The translations under genes were made by a program, and so were the position numbers. Below, piece after piece: positions 1-7,364 of a stretch of 19,599 nucleotides of DNA (its first letter is position 1; every line of letters begins with the position of its first letter). The notes below the pieces were generated by a model. It ran no database searches. It saw nothing but the letters and a program-made list of their open reading frames with translations, and was not told where the DNA came from. The stretch comes from CAYJPK01 sp964372035. Lineage in GTDB: Bacteria > Desulfobacterota > Desulfovibrionia > Desulfovibrionales > Desulfovibrionaceae. Location: NCBI GenBank assembly GCA_964372035.1, contig CAYJPK010000037.1, positions 1 through 19,599 on the forward strand, written 5' to 3'.

Positions 1-9
1 ACTATTAAT

Positions 10-52
10 TTTTTTTATTACAACATGTTAACATGTTTTTCATCATCGACTA
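10..52. repeat. Left copy of 43-base window-terminal inverted repeat
   Basis: Positions 10-52 are the exact reverse complement of 19557-19599. The repeat contains a perfect 16-base palindrome at 22-37, made of two tandem copies of the self-complementary octamer AACATGTT. Identity stops at 53 on the inner side. On the outer side the right copy is cut by the window end, so the full repeat may be longer. It lies about 30 bases downstream of the zinc-ribbon gene stop codon, so it is intergenic. The simplest reading is a dispersed intergenic repeat at which an assembly contig ended. An invertible segment boundary is a less likely alternative. Confidence 0.9.
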
Positions 53-80
53 ATTTATTTTCTCAATCGTAATTTTCATA

Positions 81-701
81 TCATCTGCTTTTCGCTGACG
101 GCTTCATATTAGCCATTATTTCTTCGCTCAAAGAAGATTCACAATACTCACACTTTGGAGTACTCTCATAGATACTTACAGTTGTAGTTCCACCACAATC
201 GTGACATGTGAGAGTTTTAATTTTTTTAGCCTCATTTAGCTTTATTTCACTTTCTTTAGCATTGAATTTTTCTTTTTCGCTCATTACTCTAAATTCTTCT
301 GCTTCTACAGCTGCCCTACCACCATGAACACTTTCCCAAGCATCTAGCTTTAATAATTTTGCTACTTCTCTTTTTACTTTAGCCACTGGAAGGTGCAATT
401 TCTCGCTCATTTTTACATAATCAAGCTCGAGGGCAGCCCTGCTCAACTTAAACATTGCTGAATATTTACCATAAAGATTTATTAAATTTTTGTTTGCTAG
501 AGAGAAATAACAAAGAAGTAAGCCTATGCTTGATATAAATAAACATGCATAGCTTATATCTATATCATCTTTACTTTCTGGCAAATGACTTCCCATTAAA
601 GCCATCGCCATTAGCACAATGAGAATAATTCCAAGTGTCATCTGAAAATTACTTTTAAACCTTATTTTTGCAAGTTTTGACTTTAGTTCTGAACTAATCA
701 T
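81..701 (-). CDS. Two-helix membrane protein with C-terminal zinc ribbon
   Basis: The product has 206 residues. Two hydrophobic helices (about 19-37 and 49-68) anchor it in the inner membrane, separated by a short acidic loop. A helical stretch (about 76-120) resembles a small winged-helix or PCI-like fold, and a charged helix follows (about 122-160). Two CxxC pairs close the chain (C166/C169 and C184/C187), a classic zinc-ribbon arrangement, so the soluble part is probably cytoplasmic. The start is supported by AAGGAG seven or eight bases before the ATG. It appears to stand alone: a terminator at 847-890 separates it from the chemoreceptor gene upstream. I do not recognise a named family. 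The architecture suggests a membrane-tethered regulator or scaffold, but no function can be assigned. Confidence 0.8.
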   Translation of the reverse strand: MISSELKSKLAKIRFKSNFQMTLGIILIVLMAMALMGSHLPESKDDIDISYACLFISSIGLLLCYFSLANKNLINLYGKYSAMFKLSRAALELDYVKMSEKLHLPVAKVKREVAKLLKLDAWESVHGGRAAVEAEEFRVMSEKEKFNAKESEIKLNEAKKIKTLTCHDCGGTTTVSIYESTPKCEYCESSLSEEIMANMKPSAKSR

Positions 702-846
702 TTTATCTCTCCTTATGGGAATTTGTTAATAATAAATTTTTGGGAGCATTGTATCTATTCTTTATAGTATGTTAATCTGAAATTACTATAACAAATGATA
801 GCAGAAATAAATATTTTATAATGTGCCATTTTACACATGACAAATA

Positions 847-890
847 AAAAATCTCAAGTTAGCTATTGTTTAGCTTAACTTGAGATTTTT
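847..890. terminator. Bidirectional intrinsic terminator after the chemoreceptor gene
   Basis: A perfect 15-base-pair inverted repeat (847-861 with 876-890) encloses a 14-base loop. It has A-runs on the left and T-runs on the right, so it can act in either direction. It lies 26 bases beyond the stop codon of the minus-strand chemoreceptor gene and should end that transcript. Confidence 0.85.
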
Positions 891-916
891 ATAATTTTTG
901 GTTTATAATGCTAAAT

Positions 917-3412
917 CTATCCTGTGGTAGATTGAAGCTGTGCAATCAAATCATTTAGACGAGAAGCTTGCGCTGCGAGTTCACGCACTGCATAAGCTGC
1001 ATCACCCATTGTTACGGACATTGTATTTGCATTTTCAGTCACATTTTGAATACTTTGGTTAATTTCATCAAAGCTTGCTGATTGCTCTTCTGCAGCAGTT
1101 GCTATTGAGCGAATCTGGTCAGCAGAAGTATCCACTAATTGTAAGATTTCAGATAAACTTGTGCCTGCTTGGCGAGCTTGATCTGTAGCTTGCGCAATAT
1201 TTGCTACTGAAGAATCTACATTGCTCATATTTTTTTCAACACTTGACTGAACACTTCTAATTGCAGTTCCAACTTCAACCGTAGCTTGCATTGTTTTTTC
1301 AGCTAATTTTCTAACTTCATCAGCAACAACAGCAAAGCCTCGACCTGCCTCACCTGCTCTTGCTGCCTCAATTGCCGCATTGAGTGCTAGTAAGTTAGTT
1401 TGGTCAGCAATATCAGAGATAACATTCATAATAGTTGTAATAGATTCAGCATGTTGACCTAATTGTTGCATATCAAGCTTAAGCTGTGAGGCTTGATGGT
1501 CAACACCAGCAATACTGCTAACTACTAATTCAACGACTTTAGAGCCACTATCAGCCATGTTTCTAGCATCATTTGCTACTATTGAAGCATTAGCTGAGTT
1601 ATGCGCCACTTCAACAACAGCGTCATTCATACCACTCATTGAAACAGAGGTTGACTCCATTTGGTTAAGTGAAGTTTGTGTTGCAAGTTCAGCTTGATTA
1701 ATCTGTTCGCTAAGTTGCATAGCTGTTGAAGACACGATTTGTGCAATTTCAGTCGCATTGTGTGCTACTTCTAAGATTGTTTGCTGTAAATTTTTCTCTT
1801 CTGTCACGTCTAAAATAAGCTGCATTATGGATAGTAAATTGCCCTGGCTATCAAGCATTGGCACTGCAAAATACTTAATATGAACATCTTTGCCTTGTGG
1901 ATGTGCAGTTGTTTGCCCACGAGCTGGCTTACGTGTTCTAATTGCAAGTTCAAGAGCATCATCAGCTGTACCACTATCATCACGATTCATAATTTGTTTA
2001 CAGGTCTTACCACTAAATGCATCACCACACGCTGAACGACCAGTAGCATTTAAGTAACAAACTTGTTGATCAGAATTAAGCATTACAACAGCTGAAGGCA
2101 CATTTTCAATAATTGCAAGGTAATTATCAATAATTTTATTTGTTCCTTCAATTAAGGTTTTAAAATCACCAGTGAATTTAGATGCATTACCTTGAGTTGA
2201 TATGTAACCAGTAGATATTTTATTGCTTAACTCGTTGTATTCAGCTAAAACAGCATTTAAGTTTTGTGGAATTGCACGGAGCCCATCTGCTAGTTGACCA
2301 AATTCATCACGCTGATTTAGGTCCATTTGGTATGATAAATTACCCATAGCAATTTCTTTCGCAAAATTCACACATTTTATAATAGGTTTTGTGATTTGTG
2401 TTGTTAAAACGAAACTTAATAAAAGTGCAAAAACAATACTAGAAAGTAAAATAATCTGGAAAAAGTCTTTGCTGCTTTGAATTTCAGTAATATTGGCTTC
2501 GGCAACTTCCTTTGAAACAGTAATTAATTCATCAGCATTTGCTTTTACTAAACCAAGTAAATCACGATAAGTAGCAGCACGAGCAGAACTAACGGTACTT
2601 TCATTTTTCCATTTAGCGATGCTGTCAGCCAATGCGGCAAAATAAATATCCATATCCTTATTCATTTTTTCTGCTAACTCAATAATATTATCGTAAGGAA
2701 TATTAGCCTGCATTTTTTTTGAAACTTCAAAATCAGCCATTAATTTTTGCAAAAGCTCATTACCTATTGCAGAGTTTTTTGCTTGATAGCTTTCAGTAAA
2801 GTTCATGCGAAATTCGCCAATTTTGCTCACTAATGCCATTGTATTAACATCGAGTGCCGTTAAAATTTCAACGTTTTCGTTTTCATATTTTTCACCAGCA
2901 ATACCTATTCCGTCCATCACTGCCTCTAAATACGTATCTACTGACTTAACTGCAGTTACTGCTTTACTGGTAGCATCGTTCCAAGATTCAAGTGAAGCTT
3001 TTCTTGCATCAACAGTGCTACCCACACGCTTTTCATATTCAGAAAGAAGCGGTGAAAAAACTTTTAAAAATTCAGCAATATCATGCACACGCATATCATC
3101 AGTTTTTAGTTGTGACAAACTTTTTAAAGCATTTTCTGATTTTTTAACATCAGCAATGACCTTGTTGACATTAGCAATATATTTATCATCAGATGATGAT
3201 AAATATAGAATCATATTATAACCAATATCTGATACGTCCCTTGAAAGATTATTGTAAATTCCAAGTTCTGAAATATAGATAGATTCAATGGTTGCCGCAT
3301 CTTTTTGTGATGTGTTCATTGCTGTAATTCCAATATACCCTAACACCACAAGAAGTAGTGTGATAATTGAAAAACCAAGACTCAACTTAAAAACTACACG
3401 TAAATTTTTCAT
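917..3412 (-). CDS. Methyl-accepting chemotaxis protein (HAMP, PAS, signalling domain)
   Basis: An 831-residue transmembrane chemoreceptor. TM1 is at about 8-30, followed by an all-helical periplasmic region (31-316) whose size fits a bimodular four-helix-bundle (HBM-like) sensor. TM2 is at about 317-338, HAMP at 339-392 and a PAS domain at about 430-540. A long coiled-coil signalling domain (550-831) carries the near-invariant hairpin tip at about 667-705 (the stretch around DQTNLLALNAAIEAARAGEA). There is no NWETF-type tail for CheR/CheB tethering. The PAS segment holds three cysteines (C452, C462, C471), unusual in a cytoplasmic PAS and possibly redox- or cofactor-related. The start has GGGGAC six or seven bases upstream. 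No che genes are adjacent, so it probably feeds a chemotaxis array encoded elsewhere. The ligand is unknown. Confidence 0.95.
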   Translation of the reverse strand: MKNLRVVFKLSLGFSIITLLLVVLGYIGITAMNTSQKDAATIESIYISELGIYNNLSRDVSDIGYNMILYLSSSDDKYIANVNKVIADVKKSENALKSLSQLKTDDMRVHDIAEFLKVFSPLLSEYEKRVGSTVDARKASLESWNDATSKAVTAVKSVDTYLEAVMDGIGIAGEKYENENVEILTALDVNTMALVSKIGEFRMNFTESYQAKNSAIGNELLQKLMADFEVSKKMQANIPYDNIIELAEKMNKDMDIYFAALADSIAKWKNESTVSSARAATYRDLLGLVKANADELITVSKEVAEANITEIQSSKDFFQIILLSSIVFALLLSFVLTTQITKPIIKCVNFAKEIAMGNLSYQMDLNQRDEFGQLADGLRAIPQNLNAVLAEYNELSNKISTGYISTQGNASKFTGDFKTLIEGTNKIIDNYLAIIENVPSAVVMLNSDQQVCYLNATGRSACGDAFSGKTCKQIMNRDDSGTADDALELAIRTRKPARGQTTAHPQGKDVHIKYFAVPMLDSQGNLLSIMQLILDVTEEKNLQQTILEVAHNATEIAQIVSSTAMQLSEQINQAELATQTSLNQMESTSVSMSGMNDAVVEVAHNSANASIVANDARNMADSGSKVVELVVSSIAGVDHQASQLKLDMQQLGQHAESITTIMNVISDIADQTNLLALNAAIEAARAGEAGRGFAVVADEVRKLAEKTMQATVEVGTAIRSVQSSVEKNMSNVDSSVANIAQATDQARQAGTSLSEILQLVDTSADQIRSIATAAEEQSASFDEINQSIQNVTENANTMSVTMGDAAYAVRELAAQASRLNDLIAQLQSTTG

Positions 3413-3493
3413 AGCGTCCCCTACTTTAATAATTTTTGTACAGTTTAGACATTAAATACTAAAGCTTAACTTAAAAAAATGAAATTATGTGAA

Positions 3494-3522
3494 ATTATAA
3501 CCTAGCCAAACGGCAAAACTAT
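3494..3522 (-). promoter_or_regulatory. Possible sigma70-type promoter for the chemoreceptor gene
   Basis: On the minus strand a perfect TATAAT lies at 3499-3494. Seventeen bases upstream, at 3522-3517, is only a weak -35 (ATAGTT). This would give a leader of about 75 bases. The -10 match is good, but in such AT-rich DNA this is only a candidate. Confidence 0.3.
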
Positions 3523-3822
3523 GCCATGTGTATTATTAATAATATAGCATAACTTTTACTAGTCAATCTAATTTAAAATTTTTACGCCAAAAATTTTAAT
3601 TTTTTTTATTTGATTTTACTTATCTTAAAATCACATTTAGAAACAAGTGTTTAACTGCCAATTTAAAAATTAAATTTTATAAAATAGTTGCAAAATGCAC
3701 GCCCATTCAACCACTTTTAGGGACGTTCAAAATAAATTATAGCTTGTTTTACGTGACACATTTTTTTTTCTAAAACAAAAACTTTGTGAGTAGGTGCGGG
3801 AAAATCATTTTTCAAAGCCATA

Positions 3823-3867
3823 AAAATGCAAGAAAAATGTATTGTATTTTCATTATTCTTGCATTTT
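3823..3867 (-). terminator. Probable terminator downstream of the DUF3467 gene
   Basis: A perfect 12-base-pair inverted repeat (3823-3834 with 3856-3867) encloses 21 bases. On the minus strand the stem ends in a T-rich tract. It lies about 78 bases after the stop codon of the minus-strand DUF3467 gene. The loop is longer than usual, so termination is likely but not certain. Confidence 0.6.
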
Positions 3868-3944
3868 CATTAGTACTTTTTAAAGATTATTTTGTTTTGT
3901 TTCCAAGTGTTAATATATTTTTACCTTAGACTAAGCAGTAAGCA

Positions 3945-4262
3945 TTATTCAGGATTTCTAACCCTTTTCCCTGCATCAAGTTCAAGAGTTCCAAAACGCT
4001 CTTCATGCTCTCTCACGCTTTGAGAAATAGAAATTGCTAGACGTTTAGCTGTATAAGGATTCATAATAATACGATTAGAAAGTTGTAAAATCATATCAGC
4101 GCTAACACCTTCTTCTTGTGATGGCACTGTTTGATTGATACCAAAAGTGATAAAAATTTCTTCTGGTGTCGAATGCATTTGGAATGCATTTGCATAAGAT
4201 GTTTCAATTTTGTCAGAATTTACATTGAGTCGAATTTGTTGGTTTTCAGAATTTTGGTTCAT
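3945..4262 (-). CDS. DUF3467 family protein
   Basis: A 105-residue soluble protein. The centre and C-terminus match the DUF3467 pattern: a YANAF segment near residue 24, HSTPEEIFITFG in the middle, then MNPYTAKRLA and a terminal EERFGTLE stretch. The family is small, widespread and of unknown function, predicted to be cytoplasmic. The start has TAGGAG eight bases upstream. It looks monocistronic, with a promoter candidate at 4301-4329 and a terminator at 3823-3867. Recognition is from remembered family motifs. No biochemical role can be given. Confidence 0.85.
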   Translation of the reverse strand: MNQNSENQQIRLNVNSDKIETSYANAFQMHSTPEEIFITFGINQTVPSQEEGVSADMILQLSNRIIMNPYTAKRLAISISQSVREHEERFGTLELDAGKRVRNPE

Positions 4263-4300
4263 TTATTTGCTCCTATTTGTAATGTGTTTTAATTATTAGC

Positions 4301-4329
4301 ATATTACAAACAGACTTACAATAGTTCAA
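4301..4329 (-). promoter_or_regulatory. Candidate promoter of the DUF3467 gene
   Basis: On the minus strand TTGAAC (4329-4324) and TAATAT (4306-4301) are separated by exactly 17 bases, each with four of six consensus positions. The predicted leader is about 30 bases, ending at a good ribosome binding site. Confidence 0.4.
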
Positions 4330-4452
4330 AACCAAGCACATTAAACTTAATGAGTAACAATAAAAAGCAAATAGCATAATTTATGCTTTTGTATTTAGTG
4401 TAAGTTGAAATTTTGCTGCGAACTAATACTTAATTATAGCTAAACTTTTTAC

Positions 4453-4480
4453 AAAAAAAGAGGTAGAAAACTACCCCTTT
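4453..4480 (-). terminator. Intrinsic terminator of the candidate small RNA
   Basis: On the minus strand AAGGGGTAG pairs with CTACCTCTT (one G-U wobble) around a TTTT loop, and the transcript ends in a run of seven T. The orientation shows that a minus-strand transcript begins upstream of this point, within the gap. Confidence 0.8.
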
Positions 4481-4587
4481 AACCACTTTTGCGGCACTTT
4501 ATACGTGCCACCCCCCGCTTACACATGAAACATGTGTAGAGAAAAACTATTGTCTAAACTACAATTGCAATAAGTTAACTTTAACTA
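4453..4587 (-). ncRNA. Candidate small RNA gene (about 135 nt)
   Basis: A promoter-like pair (TTGGCT, 18-base spacer, TATAAT) predicts a start near 4587. A strong intrinsic terminator ends at 4453. No open reading frame of useful length lies between them. The predicted RNA has three successive hairpins: 4538-4520 (8 bp, 3-base loop), 4509-4493 (GGCAC/GTGCC, 7-base loop) and the terminator stem 4480-4457. A G-rich single-stranded run lies between the first two. I do not recognise it as 6S, SRP, tmRNA or RNase P RNA. It could instead be the structured leader of an unseen short message, but the terminator argues for a free-standing RNA. Confidence 0.5.
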
Positions 4588-4593
4588 TCGTCA

Positions 4594-4623
4594 ATTATAG
4601 GGATTACTTTAGGCTTAAGCCAA
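4594..4623 (-). promoter_or_regulatory. Candidate promoter of the small RNA, with embedded palindrome
   Basis: A perfect TATAAT on the minus strand (4599-4594) lies 18 bases downstream of TTGGCT (4623-4618). The spacer contains most of a ten-base perfect palindrome GGCTTAAGCC (4612-4621), which could be an operator half or chance. Confidence 0.45.
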
Positions 4624-4717
4624 AAAAATAAACTCTATTTTTTTAATAAATATTTTTTAGCAATAATTTCAATATATTAAATGCAAATAAAAATTATTAA
4701 ACTTAATCAAACTAGGC

Positions 4718-4746
4718 TTGCAAGTTCTTTATTTTAAGGCTATGAT
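4718..4746 (+). promoter_or_regulatory. Promoter of the secreted FG-GAP protein gene
   Basis: TTGCAA (4718-4723), a 17-base spacer and TATGAT (4741-4746) give a good sigma70-type promoter with transcription starting near 4753. The -35 begins exactly at a TTG that could be mistaken for the start codon. This, with the ribosome binding site further on, places translation start at 4784. Confidence 0.6.
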
Positions 4747-4783
4747 ACTTTCCATTAATATTTGTAATTTTAGGAGAACTCTA

Positions 4784-6430
4784 ATGCGCAATGCCTTAAA
4801 AATAATGATGTTGCTTAGTATAATCATGCTTGCTAGCCAAAATGCTCATGCAGCAGCTAAGACTTATTCAGTATTACCATTTTTTGTTGATGCTCCTGCT
4901 AGCTTAAAGTATTTAGAGCAAGCAGTTGTTCCGATGTTAAATTCACGCTTATATGTAAAAGGTCAGCTTGAGCCAATTAGCGAAAGTATTTCTAAAAAAC
5001 TTAAAGCAGTAAAAAATAGTGATGATGCAAACAAAGCTTTAAAAGCTAGTGGTGCAAACTATTTAGTCTGGGGTGCAATTAAAGTTGAAGGTGACAGTGC
5101 TTTAGTTGACATGAGAGTAATTGGCGAAAAGTCATGGAAAAAAACTCAAAAAGCTCCACTTAGTGCCCTAATTTCTACCTTACAGAACATGTCTGCAGCT
5201 TTAAATGCTGAAGTTTTCGGTCGTGGTGCTAGAGGTAGCAATGTTGGCTCTAGCGCAAAAAGAAGTGCACCAAGCAACAATAACTTTGTTGTAAACGAAA
5301 GTGCTGTTGGCAAGCGTGATGTTTATTTAAATTCACAATTCCGTTATGAAGGTGCTGATGGCAATCGTCATAGAAGCCAAGCTTTGCCTATCGTTTCTAT
5401 TGGAATGGTACTTGCTGATGTTACAGGCGATAAGAATAATGATATAGTTATCTTAGCTGAAGACAGAATACAAATTTACAGTTGGGGCTATGAGCGCATG
5501 GAATTAATTTCAGAGCGTACAATCTCAAGAACCATGAATCCACTTTCAATAAGATCAATTGACCTTGATGGCGATAAAGTTCATGAAATCATTATTAGCA
5601 TGTTTGATGCTGATAATACTGCGCCTTATTCCTTTATTTATAGTGCAAAGGGCAAAGCAATCACTCCTATTGTTGAAAATATACCTTATTTCTTAAACGT
5701 TGTTAAATTACCACCTGCTATGACTCCTACTTTAATTGGTCAACGTGGTACAAAAAATTCTGATGTGTTTGATAAGGTTGGTGTTTACCAAATGATGCTC
5801 AACGGAAATAGCTTATTGCAAGGTTCAAGAATTGCTATTCCTGATGATGGAAATGTTATGAATTTCACATGGTTGCCAGATTCTGCAAAAGACGGTGGCA
5901 ATAAAATGGTTGTTCTTACTAAAGATGAAAATATAGCTGTCTATAGTGATAAATTATCACGCATGTACTTATCAGATGAGAAATTTTCTGGAACTGCGAT
6001 TGGTATTGATGAGCAAACAAATATGTCAGGTCTTGGTGTTGATGATGTTACAATTCCACGTAGATACTATATTCCAATGCGTATGATTGCTGCTGACCTT
6101 GAGGGTAATGGCGACTACACCTTGCTTGCAAACAAGCCAATTTCTGTAACTGCACAATTTTTTGATAGATACCGCTTCTTCCCTGAAGGCGAAATTAGCG
6201 ACCTTTACTGGGACGGTGTAGGCTTATCACTTTTATGGAAAACAAGACGTATTAAGGGTTCTGTATCTGATTTTGCTGTCGGTGATATAGCAAATGATGG
6301 AGGAAAAAGCCTCGTTGTTTGTATTAATACTCACCCTGGCGCAATTGGAACAGCTAAGCGTAAAACAATTATCCTTAGCTACCCGCTTGATGCTAGCCAA
6401 ACTGACGATATGAATTCACCAATTCAATAA
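4784..6430 (+). CDS. Secreted FG-GAP/VCBS repeat-like protein
   Basis: The 548-residue product begins at ATG 4784, preceded by TAGGAG. An in-frame upstream extension to 4718 would run through the promoter. A Sec signal peptide (1-23, cleavage after AHA) predicts export. Residues 27-115 form an alpha/beta domain resembling the N-terminal domains of TolB- or LpoB-like periplasmic proteins. A low-complexity linker (about 145-175) follows. The rest has propeller-like repeats with Asp-rich calcium-loop motifs: ADVTGDKNND at 211-220, DLDGDKVHE near 260, a third within AADLEGNGD and a fourth within VGDIANDGG near the end. It is probably a periplasmic or surface beta-propeller. It seems monocistronic with its own promoter and terminator. 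Its partner or substrate cannot be read from the sequence. Confidence 0.85.
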   Translation: MRNALKIMMLLSIIMLASQNAHAAAKTYSVLPFFVDAPASLKYLEQAVVPMLNSRLYVKGQLEPISESISKKLKAVKNSDDANKALKASGANYLVWGAIKVEGDSALVDMRVIGEKSWKKTQKAPLSALISTLQNMSAALNAEVFGRGARGSNVGSSAKRSAPSNNNFVVNESAVGKRDVYLNSQFRYEGADGNRHRSQALPIVSIGMVLADVTGDKNNDIVILAEDRIQIYSWGYERMELISERTISRTMNPLSIRSIDLDGDKVHEIIISMFDADNTAPYSFIYSAKGKAITPIVENIPYFLNVVKLPPAMTPTLIGQRGTKNSDVFDKVGVYQMMLNGNSLLQGSRIAIPDDGNVMNFTWLPDSAKDGGNKMVVLTKDENIAVYSDKLSRMYLSDEKFSGTAIGIDEQTNMSGLGVDDVTIPRRYYIPMRMIAADLEGNGDYTLLANKPISVTAQFFDRYRFFPEGEISDLYWDGVGLSLLWKTRRIKGSVSDFAVGDIANDGGKSLVVCINTHPGAIGTAKRKTIILSYPLDASQTDDMNSPIQ

Positions 6431-6451
6431 TTAATATCTTTTAATTGTAAT

Positions 6452-6486
6452 AAAAAAGCCACCTTAGTTTATTAGGTGGCTTTTTT
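6452..6486. terminator. Bidirectional intrinsic terminator between convergent genes
   Basis: A perfect 13-base-pair inverted repeat (6452-6464 with 6474-6486), with a GCCACCT core, is flanked by A- and T-runs. It lies 21 bases after the FG-GAP gene stop and can also stop the minus-strand methyltransferase operon arriving from the right. Confidence 0.9.
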
Positions 6487-6561
6487 TGTACTTTAAAATT
6501 TTTTGTAAGTTGGCTAAAAATAAGCTTACACAAAATAAAAATTAAAAGTTTTTTGAAAATG

Positions 6562-6597
6562 TGTGGAAAGACTTTTTTACAAAAAAGTTTTTCCACA
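6562..6597. repeat. Long near-perfect hairpin between convergent genes
   Basis: Two 17-base arms (6562-6578 and 6581-6597) are separated by only two bases. All positions pair except one, which is a G-T wobble for plus-strand RNA. It lies just downstream of the minus-strand methyltransferase gene. It lacks the usual stem-then-T-run order, so it is not a typical terminator. It may protect the 3' end of an mRNA or act at the DNA level. Confidence 0.7.
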
Positions 6598-6617
6598 AAA
6601 AATTAAAAAAAACAAAA

Positions 6618-7364
6618 TTATAAAAACTTATCTTTTTTAACTTCCCAAATTTTCACAGTAACATCATGGCCTGTAAATTCAGGATAGGTTGATTCTTTGT
6701 GAGTACAATAAACATTCATATGGTGTGAAAAAAGTTCTGGTAGAATGTTTTCATAAATTTTACGTGAGGGTTCAGCAATCCAAACCACACCTTTAGGACT
6801 TAAAGCATATTCTAAAAATTTAGCTAGTGGCTCTGCAAAGCGTTTTTCATACATAATATCACCGCCAAAAGCAAAATCAATACTTCCTGCTTTTACCCCT
6901 AGCTGTCTAAAATCCATATTAGCAAAACAGATATCATTAAAATTATTGAACCGTGCATTTTTATTTGCATATTGCAAGGCTTCAAATTCATAATCAAAAG
7001 CAAGCACCTGCGCTCCTTGGGAGCGTGCAGCCATGGCAGTTAAGCCCAGTCCACAGCCAATATCAAGACACATCTTACCTTTAATCTTATCTTGTTGGCT
7101 AAATAAATATTTTGACAAAATACAAGAAGAATCCCAAAGCTCAACCCAATACGGTAACCTCTCATCTTCATTAGAAAAAGAGGTGAGGTTATTCCATATT
7201 TCTTCTAAATCACCAGGTCGAAATAAAGTAAAATTTTTATCACAAATTTTAATATCAATTCGACCTGGTGTTTTTTTGATAGCTGTTGGAGGCGTAACTA
7301 CTTGCTCATTAAAAGCGAGTGTAGCTGCGCTAAAGCTATTATTTTGACTTGAGCTTGTTTGCAT
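6618..7364 (-). CDS. Class I SAM-dependent methyltransferase (METTL21/NNMT-like family)
   Basis: The 248-residue product has the Rossmann motif I LDIGCGLGL (100-108) and an acidic residue after the second strand (D124). Two family-specific signatures are PYWVELWDSS (71-80) and GDIMYE (168-173), characteristic of the METTL21 / lysine methyltransferase group (Pfam Methyltransf_16). Eukaryotic relatives methylate protein lysines, and bacterial members include an ETF-beta-type enzyme. The substrate here is unknown. It is the last gene of the operon. Its start overlaps the trmH stop by one base (TAATG), implying translational coupling. The N-terminal 30 residues are low-complexity and poorly conserved-looking, so a slightly later start is possible. 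Confidence 0.85.
   Translation of the reverse strand: MQTSSSQNNSFSAATLAFNEQVVTPPTAIKKTPGRIDIKICDKNFTLFRPGDLEEIWNNLTSFSNEDERLPYWVELWDSSCILSKYLFSQQDKIKGKMCLDIGCGLGLTAMAARSQGAQVLAFDYEFEALQYANKNARFNNFNDICFANMDFRQLGVKAGSIDFAFGGDIMYEKRFAEPLAKFLEYALSPKGVVWIAEPSRKIYENILPELFSHHMNVYCTHKESTYPEFTGHDVTVKIWEVKKDKFL

Larger units (their letters stand above)
3413..3944. other. Intergenic region, 532 bases
   Basis: AT-rich spacer between the chemoreceptor start and the DUF3467 gene stop, both on the minus strand. I see the candidate chemoreceptor promoter near 3494-3522 and a terminator at 3823-3867. The middle part (about 3550-3800) has no convincing open reading frame. Its long A/T runs and an AACCACTTTT stretch (also present at 4481-4490) did not resolve into a feature. 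Confidence 0.6.

Noticed and set aside
2805..3221. Plus-strand open frames inside the chemoreceptor, ABC-F and hmc genes
   Set aside because: They are antisense shadows of well-supported genes, with no ribosome binding sites and no recognisable domains.
3507..3526. Sigma54-like motif (TGGCAT...TTGCC on the minus strand) before the chemoreceptor gene
   Set aside because: The spacing between the GG and GC elements is nine bases instead of ten, and both boxes deviate from consensus.
3690..3770. A second small RNA resembling the one at 4453-4587 (shared AACCACTTTT)
   Set aside because: The similarity is limited to about ten bases, and no terminator-promoter pair is present.
4453..4587. 6S, SRP or other known housekeeping RNA
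   Set aside because: The predicted hairpins do not show the large central bubble of 6S RNA or the conserved tetraloop helix of SRP RNA.
4718..4783. In-frame 22-codon extension of the FG-GAP gene from a TTG start
   Set aside because: The TTG is the first part of a good -35 box, there is no ribosome binding site before it, and the extension would precede an otherwise standard signal peptide.
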